Assembly (NCBI GenBank): GCA_964458775.1
Contig: CAYWLQ010000006.1
Coordinates: 1 to 64,000, forward strand
From: CAYWLQ01 sp964458775
GTDB taxonomy: Bacteria; Myxococcota_A; Polyangia; JAAYKL01
Length of the DNA stretch: 64,000 nucleotides
Direction of reading: 5' to 3'
Positions 25,860 through 35,314 of this stretch are shown here, piece by piece. How positions within the stretch are numbered: the first letter of the stretch is position 1; each line of letters begins with the position of its first letter. The position numbers and the translations under genes were made by a program. Below the pieces are notes generated by a model. It was given only the letters and a program-made list of their open reading frames with translations. It made no database searches and was not told the origin of the DNA.

Positions 25860-28800
25860 GTAACAATTGGGAGAACAAAAGCATTTTCAAGATTGTCTCT
25901 GTCTACCGTTGGATTCTGTAAACCGTTTGTTTTCTCTGCAACCTCTCTAATTACATAGTCCCTCAGCTCTTCTGTTGAAATAGATTTATCTTTGTTTTTG
26001 TCAGCGAGAGATGAGCTTAATGCTCTGATAACCTCAGAGGTAAACATTCCATTTTGTATTTCATCACTTTCGTATGACAGCTCTGCTCCTCTAGAAGAGG
26101 AAAGCACAATTGCACCGGAGCGCCTAAACAAATCATTGTAGATATATCGGTCATGATCGAAAAGTGCGGTCTCTATATTTGTACGGTTGTTTTCGCCAAG
26201 GTGTTTTTTGCGAATGCCGCGACCCACTAATCGTAATTTGTCGGCCAGAGTTGAATTTGCAAGTTCCTCACCGGGATCAAGCTCTCCGGAATGGCATGTA
26301 TCGAGCAAAAAGAGTTTATTTCTCGGTTTGATATTTTGCAACAGATCCTCAATAAGTTCAAAGCGAGCTGCGGTTTCCTCCAGACGGTTCAAATCTGCAT
26401 TGTGCGTAAGGAAATAATAGTCAGGATTTGCTTTCATGTCGTAAATTCCATGACCGGCTACGAACAGAACCACGGTATCATGAACGCCGGCGGCAGAGAG
26501 AAAATTTTTGGCATCTTTGAATGCGTTGACGGTAACCGCTTCATCTGAGAAGACTCTTGTGTATACTTTCTTAAAACCTGATGCCGCTTTTTTAAACACT
26601 GACTCCAGATCCAAAGCATCTTTTGAAGCGTATTTTAAGTTTAGGTTTGAATCAGCATGTTTAGAAACTCCGAATCCCAGAAAATAGAGATCACCTAGGA
26701 ACTTGTTTGAATGCTCCACTATGCGGTGATCTCTAAGCGATTCTATTCCCAATTTGTTGAGCGCGCTCACCTCAATTTTGTTTCTTCCGGAGGAAAGTTC
26801 AACGGATTCTAAAATAGTTGCGTTAGTGCCCGAAACCGGTTTGCCGTCGACTCCAAAAATGGGAACATCATTAACAAAGACATTATATCTGACAAGTTCG
26901 GAAAAGCTGTCTTTTATTTCAATTTTAATATCTGCTCCATTACCTTCCTGTTTAAGATTTGTGATTTTGGCATCCGGTGCTTTATTGAATGCAAATTTCA
27001 AGTCTTCCTCACTTAGGCCGAATTTCTTGAGTCGCTTCTGATAAAGATTTTTGTAGTGAGTAATGAGCTCTTGATTGTTAACAGATGCTCTTTCAAGAAG
27101 AATGTCGGGACGGTTAAAGCGAAAAGCCAGCTGATCAACCCTATAGCTTTGAACACCGTCAACTCCGGCAATAAGGTTTCCGCCTTTACGGGATGCATCA
27201 AAATATCCGTCGGGAGTATAGGCTATCCATTCATTATCCCATGCGACCATTGTAATACTTTGACCGTTATCAATATTCCAGATACGTACTGTACCGTCAT
27301 CTCCGCCGGTAGCCACATGCCGTCCGCTTGGTAAAAAACATATGTTGTTAATCGGTCCTGAGTGAGCGATGTAGTGATGAAGTCTTTCTCCTGTTTCTGT
27401 ATTCCATATGTCTAAATCGCCTGTAAGCGTTCCGGAGGCGGCGGTTTTTCCGTCAGCAGAAAAGGCTGCTGTGAAAACATTTTTGCTTTCTTTGTAATTA
27501 TCAAAATCGATAAAAGTTTTTAATGCTTCTCCGCTATCTATATCCCAAAGTTCAAAAATTCCGCAGGTATCTGTCGGATATCTTTTGTAGCATGAACTAT
27601 GAGCGGTCAGCAGGTGATTATTGTCTAAAAAAAATGCAGCGACTGCATGTCTTTTCAATTCTCGGATAAAGCGGCCTGTTTGAAAATCCCAGATTTTTGT
27701 AGAGTTATATCCAATAGAAACAAAACGGCTCAAATCAGATGAAACGACAATACGACTGGAAGAAATACCATTTTTAAACGGAATTGAACGAATAAGTTTC
27801 CAAGATGGTATTTCACGAATATTAAGTATTTCGTCCTGGCCTGTCAGCAGATAACCGTCTTTCAAAAACGATATAAGGTTCTCGCTTTTGCGGATCGGAA
27901 TTTCTTTTACTAGATCACCGCTCTTTGAATTCCATACTCTAAAATCATTTCTACCCTTATATTCATTGGTAAACCCTTGTGTTACTATGTGTCGCCCGTC
28001 AGGAGAAAAGAGAACATCGGTTGACCATTGACGGTCACTTCCCTTAAGAGTGTGTAAAAGAGAGCCCGTGAGCACATTCCAAACATAAGTGTTGCTATCC
28101 CACGAAGCTGCAGAGACGAGCCATTGATTGTTCGGTGCTGCGATTTTAGAAATACGCCCCCCGCCTTTCCCGCCGAGTTTGTGAACCGTTTGACCTGTTT
28201 CAATGTCCCAAGTTCTAAGATTAGCTGTTTCGTCAGGAACAACAAATTGCCGCATATCTGAGGTTGCTCCCATTAAATCTCCGGCAAAGGAGGATGTGTC
28301 GCATTTGTTTTTGTAAGTGCGAAGTGTTGATCCCTTTAGAAAATCAAAGAGTACAACCTCACCGTCAAGCGGAGGTCCCAGCATTATCATTGCTCTGCGA
28401 TTATCAGGAAGAGGCACAATATTGTGAATTAGAGCTTTCAAATCATAACTTATTTTAAGTTTCCCGGATTCGAGGTCGAAAACCATTAGTTCCTTTTTGG
28501 GAGGATAGCCCGGATAGCCGCCGCTACGACCTGCGAGCACATACTTCATATCTATTGTTGCCGAAGCGTTTCCTCCAAGTTCCTCCTTATTTATTCTTGA
28601 GCTCCAATAGATCGAACCCGTATCCATATCCCAGAGTTTAACAGTACCGTCTCTACATGTGGTCAACATCCTTTTCTCGTCGGCTACAACAGACAAAGAC
28701 ATCCAACTGTAATTAATATTACAACGATTGGTAAAACGCTTCAGTCTGCGAGGTGTGTCTATATCCCAAATTTCTACGGTGTCTTCCCCGTGACCGAATA

Positions 28801-29212
28801 CAATACGTTTTCCGTCAGAAAGAACAAAGAGATCCTTACCTTGTCCTCTGTCGGTAGGTATAGTGTTCAGCTTCTTGCCGGTAATTCTGTCCCATATAAC
28901 AATTCCGCCTGTGTCATCATAAGAAATAACGCGACGTCCGTCAGGCACAAAAGCGACATCATCAACAACATTCTCACACTGGAATGATCTGAGAAGACTG
29001 CCGCTAAGCGCATCCCAAAGCTTCATTGTTTTGTCTTCACTACCGGACAGAATATATCGACCGTCGGTAGAGTACGCTAGGTCTCGGACAGTGCGAAGAT
29101 GTCCTGCCTGAATAACCATTTCAAGATTGGAGAGATTGTCCCCCAATGCCGTGCGACATATTGTTGCAAGTAATACAAAGGGAAATACTAATGTTGTTAT
29201 TAAAATTCTCAT
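25850..29212 (-). CDS. Secreted WD40-repeat caspase-like (C14) protease
   Basis: A 1120-residue protein with an N-terminal signal peptide (hydrophobic residues 3-20, ending TALGD). A long run of WD40 repeats spans about residues 35-690 (…LAYSTDGRYILSGSEDKTMKLWD…), followed by a beta-rich linker of about 130 residues. The C-terminal caspase domain has the catalytic dyad H921 (AGHG) and C973 (DTCHSG). A calcium- or EF-like DKNKDKSISTEE occurs near 1073. WD40-caspase fusions are known in complex bacteria, but most are cytoplasmic; export here is inferred from the signal peptide. It is transcribed alone. Confidence 0.88.
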   Translation of the reverse strand: MRILITTLVFPFVLLATICRTALGDNLSNLEMVIQAGHLRTVRDLAYSTDGRYILSGSEDKTMKLWDALSGSLLRSFQCENVVDDVAFVPDGRRVISYDDTGGIVIWDRITGKKLNTIPTDRGQGKDLFVLSDGKRIVFGHGEDTVEIWDIDTPRRLKRFTNRCNINYSWMSLSVVADEKRMLTTCRDGTVKLWDMDTGSIYWSSRINKEELGGNASATIDMKYVLAGRSGGYPGYPPKKELMVFDLESGKLKISYDLKALIHNIVPLPDNRRAMIMLGPPLDGEVVLFDFLKGSTLRTYKNKCDTSSFAGDLMGATSDMRQFVVPDETANLRTWDIETGQTVHKLGGKGGGRISKIAAPNNQWLVSAASWDSNTYVWNVLTGSLLHTLKGSDRQWSTDVLFSPDGRHIVTQGFTNEYKGRNDFRVWNSKSGDLVKEIPIRKSENLISFLKDGYLLTGQDEILNIREIPSWKLIRSIPFKNGISSSRIVVSSDLSRFVSIGYNSTKIWDFQTGRFIRELKRHAVAAFFLDNNHLLTAHSSCYKRYPTDTCGIFELWDIDSGEALKTFIDFDNYKESKNVFTAAFSADGKTAASGTLTGDLDIWNTETGERLHHYIAHSGPINNICFLPSGRHVATGGDDGTVRIWNIDNGQSITMVAWDNEWIAYTPDGYFDASRKGGNLIAGVDGVQSYRVDQLAFRFNRPDILLERASVNNQELITHYKNLYQKRLKKFGLSEEDLKFAFNKAPDAKITNLKQEGNGADIKIEIKDSFSELVRYNVFVNDVPIFGVDGKPVSGTNATILESVELSSGRNKIEVSALNKLGIESLRDHRIVEHSNKFLGDLYFLGFGVSKHADSNLNLKYASKDALDLESVFKKAASGFKKVYTRVFSDEAVTVNAFKDAKNFLSAAGVHDTVVLFVAGHGIYDMKANPDYYFLTHNADLNRLEETAARFELIEDLLQNIKPRNKLFLLDTCHSGELDPGEELANSTLADKLRLVGRGIRKKHLGENNRTNIETALFDHDRYIYNDLFRRSGAIVLSSSRGAELSYESDEIQNGMFTSEVIRALSSSLADKNKDKSISTEELRDYVIREVAEKTNGLQNPTVDRDNLENAFVLPIVTKK

Positions 29213-29331
29213 TTCTTTTCCTTGATACCCAAAGCAATCTCAAGTCTAGCATTGTCCGGATTTGGGGGCAATAAGAGCAAAAGGACGGGGAAAGAACAAG
29301 TATGGACTATCTATTATTTGAGTTCGGCTTT

Positions 29332-30384
29332 TTAGGCGCACCTTCTGAGAATAGATTTAATTATTAATATTGCATCTTGTGGAGGTTTCATAGACAGTGC
29401 TTTGAGTGCTAAAGCTGCCGCTTGTCGACCTCGTCCCTCTGCAACAGCTTTTTCGGCAGCCTCCAAGTTGTTTTTCCAAGAGTGATTACCAAAGATGTCA
29501 TCTTCTAGGTGAGTTGTATATGTTGAGGTTCGAACAACAGATTTACGACGTGAATTTTTGAGTTGGTTATATGCATTGCTTACAGCTTCGAAGGCCGTTA
29601 GTGCATCGGTTCTTTCGGTTTCTGAAACATAAACAAAACGATCAGGGTGAAGGTTAAAAGACTGCTTTCTAAAAGCTCGATCTATCTCTTTCTCAGAAGT
29701 ATCAGGCAATACTCCAAGCAGCTCAAAAGCAGAAGCACCGGTTTTCAATTTTTTTAGAATCATAGAGGCCGCAGAAACGCGCGGCAAGTCTCCGGGTGAC
29801 CAATCAGGAAAAACCCCCATTAGATTTAAAGCAACAAGCCATGCTCCGGCATATCTAGGAGCAAGCCCTCTTTTCCAAATTGCCATAACAACCGGCGTCG
29901 GACGGGCAAGCCCCTCCACAAAACGCTTTTCTTCTTCACTTAATGAAAATTTAAGAATACGGTTAATACCATTAAGATCAGCCTTAAGAGTATTCATCGG
30001 AATGCGTTCAGACAAAACACGCGGTTCAAACAAATCAGTTCTTCTTATAACTCCCCTTAGAATAACTCCGTCAGTATTTATTGAAAATCCCGAATGAAGG
30101 CCGACAGTTTTTTCCTCAAATATTATCTTTGGGCGTACAGCAGAAAATAAACACTTGGATAATGATTCTTCTGTCAACAAAAAACCGGGTGCTGTGTATT
30201 GAGGTGAGGTTTCGGTTATTTTTCCGTCAAACAACTTAACCAAATGAATACGTTCTTGATCTTCAATTTTCAACAATCCGCTCTGACGCAGTTTTCCGGC
30301 GGTTGTTAGAGTTGTACCTAGGCGAATTAGTCCGGAAACAGGATCTCTTCGTTCTGTTGAATCGGCAATTCTCATAGTACGCAA
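29332..30384 (-). CDS. J-domain protein with DUF4388/PATAN-like N-terminus
   Basis: A 350-residue protein. The J domain (about residues 218-285) contains FELLGVLPDTSEKEIDRAF and the HPD motif needed to trigger Hsp70 ATP hydrolysis. The N-terminal two thirds (LRQSGLLKIEDQERIHLVKLFDGKI…) resemble the DUF4388/PATAN signalling domains that Myxococcota fuse to J domains. No zinc-finger region is present, so it is not a canonical DnaJ. It is divergent from the rpoH-like gene, from which it is separated by about 150 bp, linking it to heat-shock control. Confidence 0.72.
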   Translation of the reverse strand: MRTMRIADSTERRDPVSGLIRLGTTLTTAGKLRQSGLLKIEDQERIHLVKLFDGKITETSPQYTAPGFLLTEESLSKCLFSAVRPKIIFEEKTVGLHSGFSINTDGVILRGVIRRTDLFEPRVLSERIPMNTLKADLNGINRILKFSLSEEEKRFVEGLARPTPVVMAIWKRGLAPRYAGAWLVALNLMGVFPDWSPGDLPRVSAASMILKKLKTGASAFELLGVLPDTSEKEIDRAFRKQSFNLHPDRFVYVSETERTDALTAFEAVSNAYNQLKNSRRKSVVRTSTYTTHLEDDIFGNHSWKNNLEAAEKAVAEGRGRQAAALALKALSMKPPQDAILIIKSILRRCA

Positions 30385-30485
30385 TTATCGTCTGCAAAAT
30401 AACTTATGGCAATTTTTCAACCGAAGATTTCAACCGGAGATAAATTAAACAAAAGAAGTTAACCTTTTTCTTTTTTTTACTCTTG

Positions 30486-30501
30486 ACCGAGCTTGTTCGG
30501 T
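30486..30501. promoter_or_regulatory. Palindrome in the rpoH leader
   Basis: ACCGA-GCTTGT-TCGGT is a perfect 5-bp inverted repeat 32-47 bp upstream of the rpoH ATG, in the shared divergent region with the J-domain gene. It could be an operator; there is no other evidence. Confidence 0.3.
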
Positions 30502-30532
30502 GATTACCTTGACCCACGAAAGGAGGCGGATT

Positions 30533-31375
30533 ATGGCTGCTACCTATAGTATGATCAAATATGACGAACTAGACCGGTACATATCCGAGATAAACCGCTA
30601 TCCCCTGCTTTCCCAAGAAGAAGAAACAAGGTTGGCTGTTCGCTGGCGGGATTTTAGGGATGTGGAGGCGGCTCATAAACTGGTTACTTCCAACTTAAGA
30701 TTTGTTGTAAAAATTGCTAATGAGTATAAAGGCTACGGCGTGCGGATGCTTGATCTAATTCAAGAAGGAAGCGTAGGTCTTATGCATGCCGTTAAACGTT
30801 TCGATCCTGACAAAGGATATAGATTGTTATCGTACGCAGTGTATTGGATTCGTTCTTCCATTCACAGCTTTTTAATAAAGACAGTAAAAATGGTTAAAAT
30901 GGGAACATCCCGCGCCCACAGAAAGCTTTTTTTTAAATTACGATCAGTGAAAAGCCGCCTGCTGTCTTCGGGAATTGCTAATGAAGATAACATTATTGAT
31001 GCAGTCGCAGAAGAAATTGGAGTAGATAGATCAGATGTAGAAGAGATGGATTTACATTTAAGCGGAAAAGATGCGTCCTTGGACGCTCCCGTTTCTACCG
31101 GTGCTTCTATGGTGGAGGTAATAGAATCGCAAGCTCATTCAGTTGAAGAAAAACTGGAAGAAATCGAAGAAGCTGCAGAAAGAGCTGCGCGTTTTGAAAC
31201 CGCCATGGATGCTCTTAGTGAGAGAGAGCGAAAGGTTATTGAGCTTAGATATCTCGTAGAACACCCTTTACAACTGAATGAGATAGGATCCTCTTTGGGA
31301 ATAACCAAACAGCGGGTAAATCAAATAGAAAAACGAGCTGTAGAAAAACTGAAAAACCTACTGATAGCAGCATGA
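30533..31375 (+). CDS. rpoH: RNA polymerase heat-shock sigma factor (RpoH/sigma-32 type)
   Basis: A 280-residue sigma-70 factor without region 1.1. Region 2 is DLIQEGSVGLMHAVKRFDPDKGYRLLSYAVYWIRSSI. The RpoH box appears as HRKLFFKLR at about residues 128-137 (consensus Q(R/K)KLFFNLR), the feature that separates RpoH from RpoD and RpoS. Region 4 ends in LGITKQRVNQIEKRAVEKL. The start ATG 30533 has AAAGGAGG 7 bp upstream; an in-frame start 33 bp earlier was rejected. It probably drives chaperone genes such as the dnaK cluster 4-8 kb away. Confidence 0.9.
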   Translation: MAATYSMIKYDELDRYISEINRYPLLSQEEETRLAVRWRDFRDVEAAHKLVTSNLRFVVKIANEYKGYGVRMLDLIQEGSVGLMHAVKRFDPDKGYRLLSYAVYWIRSSIHSFLIKTVKMVKMGTSRAHRKLFFKLRSVKSRLLSSGIANEDNIIDAVAEEIGVDRSDVEEMDLHLSGKDASLDAPVSTGASMVEVIESQAHSVEEKLEEIEEAAERAARFETAMDALSERERKVIELRYLVEHPLQLNEIGSSLGITKQRVNQIEKRAVEKLKNLLIAA

Positions 31376-31511
31376 CTGAACAATAATGTTAGATACGTTT
31401 ATAGTATAATCCGGCAATTATCTGTTAATAGTGTAGATTATAACCATTTTAAAAACATCTGACTAAACAAGTTGCTTCTCATATCCCATAACTAATGATA
31501 CGGAACCCGCT

Positions 31512-32405
31512 GTGAAGAATACTTTTTATAGCGGGAATTTCTTTGGGCCTTTTTTGCTGATTTTGGCCATGTTTATGTTTGCGGCAATGGGTATTTTTGT
31601 TAAATCAGCGGGAAAACATGTGCCGTTTGTAGAAATAGTTATGTTCAGATGCCTTGCTTCGGCAGCAGCAGTTTGGTTACTTGCAAAGAGAGAAAAAATC
31701 TCGGTTAGGGGAACTCGTCGTGACCTTCTCTTCTTGCGAGCATTATTCGGTACCATCGGTCTGTTTATGTATTTCTATGCTATGACTAAGATTCCGATAG
31801 GAGATACAATTCTTCTAAATCAAACAGCCCCTGTCTTTATTCTTCCTTTGGCAGTTCTGTTTCTAAAAGAAAAAGTTACAAAAGTGCATGTTTTTTTAGT
31901 AGCAGTTGTTCTTCTGGGAGTGGTTTTGGTGATAAAACCTACAGGTAACGTAGTAAATGCTCCGGCTTTAATTGCATTGGGCTCAGCAGTATTTACCGCT
32001 TTTGCGTATATACTTATTAGAAGGCTCACTTCTATCGAGCATCCTCTTACTATCGTTTTTTGGTTTAACGCTATTGGGTTTTTAGTTTCTCTTCCCATTA
32101 CTATACCTGTATTCATTCTACCCGGTTTAGGTGATGCGCTGGATTTGGCAGTAATGGCACTGCTGGCAACTTTTGGGCAAATACTTATGACCTTTGCATA
32201 TCGATACTCTGAAGCGGGACGACTGTCAGCGTTGGGCAGTTTCGGAGCAGTATTCGGAGCTTTTTTTGACTATGCGGTTACCGGTCATTTGCCGGATATC
32301 TGGTCTGCGTTGGGAAGTATAACAATCATTGTTTCTTGTTTTTTGTTGCAACTCAACGGTCTAGGTCAAAGAAATCTAATAAAAGATCGATTTACACTTT
32401 CTTGA
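31512..32405 (+). CDS. EamA/DMT-family permease
   Basis: A 297-residue protein with ten predicted membrane helices in two EamA repeats. The first repeat has FRCLASAAAVWLLAKR and FYAMTKIPIGDTILLNQTAPVF, the second AYRYSEAGRLSALGSFGAVFGAFFDY. DMT permeases of this type export or import small metabolites; the substrate is unknown. Translation begins at GTG with a weak GGAACC leader. A TATAAT at about 31403 could be its -10. No co-transcribed partner is obvious. Confidence 0.83.
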   Translation: MKNTFYSGNFFGPFLLILAMFMFAAMGIFVKSAGKHVPFVEIVMFRCLASAAAVWLLAKREKISVRGTRRDLLFLRALFGTIGLFMYFYAMTKIPIGDTILLNQTAPVFILPLAVLFLKEKVTKVHVFLVAVVLLGVVLVIKPTGNVVNAPALIALGSAVFTAFAYILIRRLTSIEHPLTIVFWFNAIGFLVSLPITIPVFILPGLGDALDLAVMALLATFGQILMTFAYRYSEAGRLSALGSFGAVFGAFFDYAVTGHLPDIWSALGSITIIVSCFLLQLNGLGQRNLIKDRFTLS

Positions 32406-32493
32406 CAGATCCAATTTTGAGGTCATGTTTTAGTCAAATAAACAAAAACCTCTTATCAATATGAGGTCTATAAAGGAAAAAGGAGAATTTTTT

Positions 32494-32703
32494 ATGGTCA
32501 CAAAAACAAAAGTAACAAAGGCTGCAACTCCTAAAGCTGAATCTACAACAAAATCAAGTAGTGTTGCCGCCAAACCGTCAAAGAAAAAAACTTCGGCTGC
32601 TCTTAGTCACGAAGAGATTGCTCGCCAAGCCTATATGTTATGGGTAGAGCGCGGAGGGAGTGAGATAGACAATTGGTTGGAAGCAGAACGAAACCTCAGA
32701 TAA
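32494..32703 (+). CDS. DUF2934 small protein
   Basis: A 69-residue protein from ATG 32494, 10 bp after AAAAGGAGA; the upstream in-frame ATG at 32461 was rejected. A Lys/Ala/Ser-rich tail of about 35 residues precedes the DUF2934 helix pair (HEEIARQAYMLWVERGGSEIDNWLEAE). DUF2934 proteins are small, often stress-linked, and of unknown function. Confidence 0.8.
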   Translation: MVTKTKVTKAATPKAESTTKSSSVAAKPSKKKTSAALSHEEIARQAYMLWVERGGSEIDNWLEAERNLR

Positions 32704-33111
32704 TTTCTCATATTTCATTTAGCACAATGCATGTGCATGTAATAACTCCACTATAAAAAATACTCACAATCGGCATTGGGTAACTTCTCAACACTACAGG
32801 TGAAATTAAGAAAATTTAGCGGCCGGGGTTTTATTCTTGTGATAGGAAGGAACGCTAAACAGAGCATTGAAAAGTAACATCGGTGTGTAAATATTTTTGC
32901 ACATGCGTAGTATTTTCGCCGCCTGTTGATGAGTTTTTTTTATAATTTCTATTTTTATTCAAAGTATTACCGGATAGAGTCCTATACAGTTTTCGGGGTC
33001 TTACCTCCTAAACTATTTAAGATCGATACAACGGCATAAATATTGCTAATTGTCGCGTCGAAATTGGATTTATTACTGAAACACGAAATAAAATATGCAG
33101 GAGAACAATGG
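32704..33111. other. Non-coding spacer
   Basis: About 400 bp with no supportable gene on either strand. It must contain the promoter of the carboxylase gene; no site stands out apart from the AGGAG at 33098. Confidence 0.4.
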
Positions 33112-34656
33112 ATGTTTGATGTACCTTCAGATGAATTGAGAAAAAAACGAATTAGTATAGGGCCGCCTCCAAACGTTTCGGATGATAAGCCTATTGTTAG
33201 CGATGTAGTCGAAAACATGTCTCTAGCGCGTAAACGGTTGCACCTGTTGTTTGATGAAGGAACTTTTGAAGAAATCGGAGCTATGGTTGTAAATCGTTCT
33301 ACAGATTTTGGATTAGATAAGAAACAAATCCCGGGGGACGGCGTAATAACAGGTAACGGTGAAGTTAACGGTCGAGTGGTTTTTGCTTATTCTCAGGATC
33401 GAAACGTTATGGGCGGCTCTCTTGGAGAAGCTCACGCAAAGAAAATTTGTAGAGTTCAAGATCTGGCAATGCAAGCCAAAGTGCCGCTGGTGGGAATCAA
33501 TGATTCCGGAGGAGCACGTATACAAGAAGGCATAGATTCATTGGGAGGATATGGAGAAATCTTTAGACGCAATGTTCGTGCTTCAGGAATGTGTCCCCAA
33601 ATATCAATGATTCTAGGCCCATGTGCAGGCGGAGCGGTTTATTCTCCTGCACTTACCGATTTTATTGTTATGGTAAGAAAACAAAGCTACATGTTTCTTA
33701 CCGGTCCCAAAGTTGTAAAAACAGTAACTTTTGAAGACGTTGATGCTGAAACCCTAGGCGGCGCTGATGTTCATAGTCGAACAACAGGCATTTCACATTT
33801 AACTTACAAAGATGAATTAGAGGCTTTAAACGGAGTAAGAGAACTATTGGGATATCTTCCTTCAAGCTATATGGAGAAGCCTCCTTACATAACTCCCATC
33901 GATCCGATTGAGCGTGATGCAAGCGAATTGGATACTGCGGTGCCGGAATCCTCCAGACAAGTATACAATGTGAAAAAGATCATACAGTCAGTTTTTGATA
34001 ATGATTCATTTTTTGAAATTCAAAAAAACTGGGCACAGAATATGGTGGTGGGATTTGCTCGTCTAGGAGGCTATTCTGTAGGAGTCATTGCTAATCAACC
34101 TTCCATGATGGGGGGAGTATTGGACTCCAATGCTTCGAGAAAAGGTGCAAGATTCATCAGAACCTGTAATGCTTTTAATATCCCTCTTATTTCTCTTGTG
34201 GATGTTCCCGGTTTCTTGCCCGGTACAGGACAGGAATACAACGGTATCATCGCTCATGGCGCAAAGCTTATGTATGCGTACTGCGAAGCCAGAGTGCCGA
34301 AATTGGCAGTAATTTTGAGAAAAGCCTACGGCGGAGCTTATATAGTAATGTGTTCAAAGCATGTCGGCGGAGATGTAAATTTGGCCTGGCCGACTGCTGA
34401 AGTTGCTGTGATGGGAGCTCATGGAGCAGTTGAAGTTTTATTTCGTAAGGAAATTACCAAAGAAGAAGATAAAGATAAGAAGGTTGAGGAGTATGAAAGC
34501 AAATTTCTCAATCCAAGCCGAGCGGCGGAGAGAGGCTACGTTGATGCTGTGATTCAACCAAGCGAAACACGCATAAAACTATATCGATTCCTGCGATCAC
34601 ATCTCGCCAAATCAGAAGAGCGAATATCAAAACACAACGGAAATATTCCAACCTAG
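33112..34656 (+). CDS. pccB: Acyl-CoA (propionyl/methylmalonyl-type) carboxyltransferase beta subunit
   Basis: A 514-residue protein with both crotonase-fold halves of the carboxyltransferase. The N half has GRVVFAYSQDRNVMGGSLGEAHAKK and INDSGGARIQEGIDSLGGYGEIF. The C half has GVIANQPSMMGGVLDSNASRKGARFI, VDVPGFLPGTGQE and GGAYIVMCSKHVGG. It transfers carboxyl between biotin and an acyl-CoA, either in propionyl-CoA carboxylase or in Na+-pumping methylmalonyl-CoA decarboxylase. ATG 33112 (AGGAG upstream) gives the family length; the longer frame adds an unrelated extension. No biotin carboxylase, biotin carrier or decarboxylase subunit is adjacent, so the complex cannot be named. Confidence 0.9.
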   Translation: MFDVPSDELRKKRISIGPPPNVSDDKPIVSDVVENMSLARKRLHLLFDEGTFEEIGAMVVNRSTDFGLDKKQIPGDGVITGNGEVNGRVVFAYSQDRNVMGGSLGEAHAKKICRVQDLAMQAKVPLVGINDSGGARIQEGIDSLGGYGEIFRRNVRASGMCPQISMILGPCAGGAVYSPALTDFIVMVRKQSYMFLTGPKVVKTVTFEDVDAETLGGADVHSRTTGISHLTYKDELEALNGVRELLGYLPSSYMEKPPYITPIDPIERDASELDTAVPESSRQVYNVKKIIQSVFDNDSFFEIQKNWAQNMVVGFARLGGYSVGVIANQPSMMGGVLDSNASRKGARFIRTCNAFNIPLISLVDVPGFLPGTGQEYNGIIAHGAKLMYAYCEARVPKLAVILRKAYGGAYIVMCSKHVGGDVNLAWPTAEVAVMGAHGAVEVLFRKEITKEEDKDKKVEEYESKFLNPSRAAERGYVDAVIQPSETRIKLYRFLRSHLAKSEERISKHNGNIPT

Positions 34657-34673
34657 ACCTCTCCTTCTTTCTA

Positions 34674-35288
34674 CTATTCGATAATTCCGTCTTGAATTAG
34701 TTGATTTAAAACTCTGCACGTATCAAATCGAGAAAGAGAAGAAACATCTATTATATCTTCAAATGAAAGCACTCCGTCAATATTGGATACAATAAAGCCG
34801 GCAACAGGATCTAGGTTACGCCAAATGATTTCTTCTTCTGTAATAAGTCGTTTGGGAATTCTGTTTAAGGATCCTATTTTTGACTCATACATTTGCATCA
34901 ATGTTTGACGGCATTTAAGTCGGGTTAATGATGCGTCTGTATCTCCTTGTTCAATTTTGAGAATCATTTCTGCAATTTCCAATGTACCGGTAAGATCGCT
35001 CATTTCACTTCGTTCTTTCATTGCCTTACGAAGCTCATTTAAAGAGGAATTGTTATTCACATTTGTATAGCTTTCTTCTGCGTTTGTATAGGCGGCAGAC
35101 AACTTCTCAATATTACTATCTACTGTTTGCGTTAAATTGTGATTAAAATCTATAGCCGCTTCTTCCAATGTTACAATCAAAGATTCGTCATTATTGTCGG
35201 ACAGTTTCCATAAAGTTTCTGTATTGCCGATAAGTCCGGCTTTATGTAGATTTTTTATCCATCGCGTTGTTTTTTTGTCGTTTGTCAT
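34674..35288 (-). CDS. Small protein with C-terminal winged-type domain, last gene of the dnaK operon
   Basis: A 204-residue protein. The helical N-terminal two thirds have no clear family. The last about 60 residues (LDPVAGFIVSNIDGVLSFEDIIDVSSLSRFDTCRVLNQLIQDGIIE) match the small winged/degenerate HTH module that Myxococcota attach to PATAN and J-domain signalling proteins. It lies 26 bp downstream of dnaK on the same strand, so it is likely a client or regulator of this Hsp70 system. Confidence 0.6.
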   Translation of the reverse strand: MTNDKKTTRWIKNLHKAGLIGNTETLWKLSDNNDESLIVTLEEAAIDFNHNLTQTVDSNIEKLSAAYTNAEESYTNVNNNSSLNELRKAMKERSEMSDLTGTLEIAEMILKIEQGDTDASLTRLKCRQTLMQMYESKIGSLNRIPKRLITEEEIIWRNLDPVAGFIVSNIDGVLSFEDIIDVSSLSRFDTCRVLNQLIQDGIIE

Positions 35289-35314
35289 TGCTGACTTATT
35301 TTATTGCTCAAATC

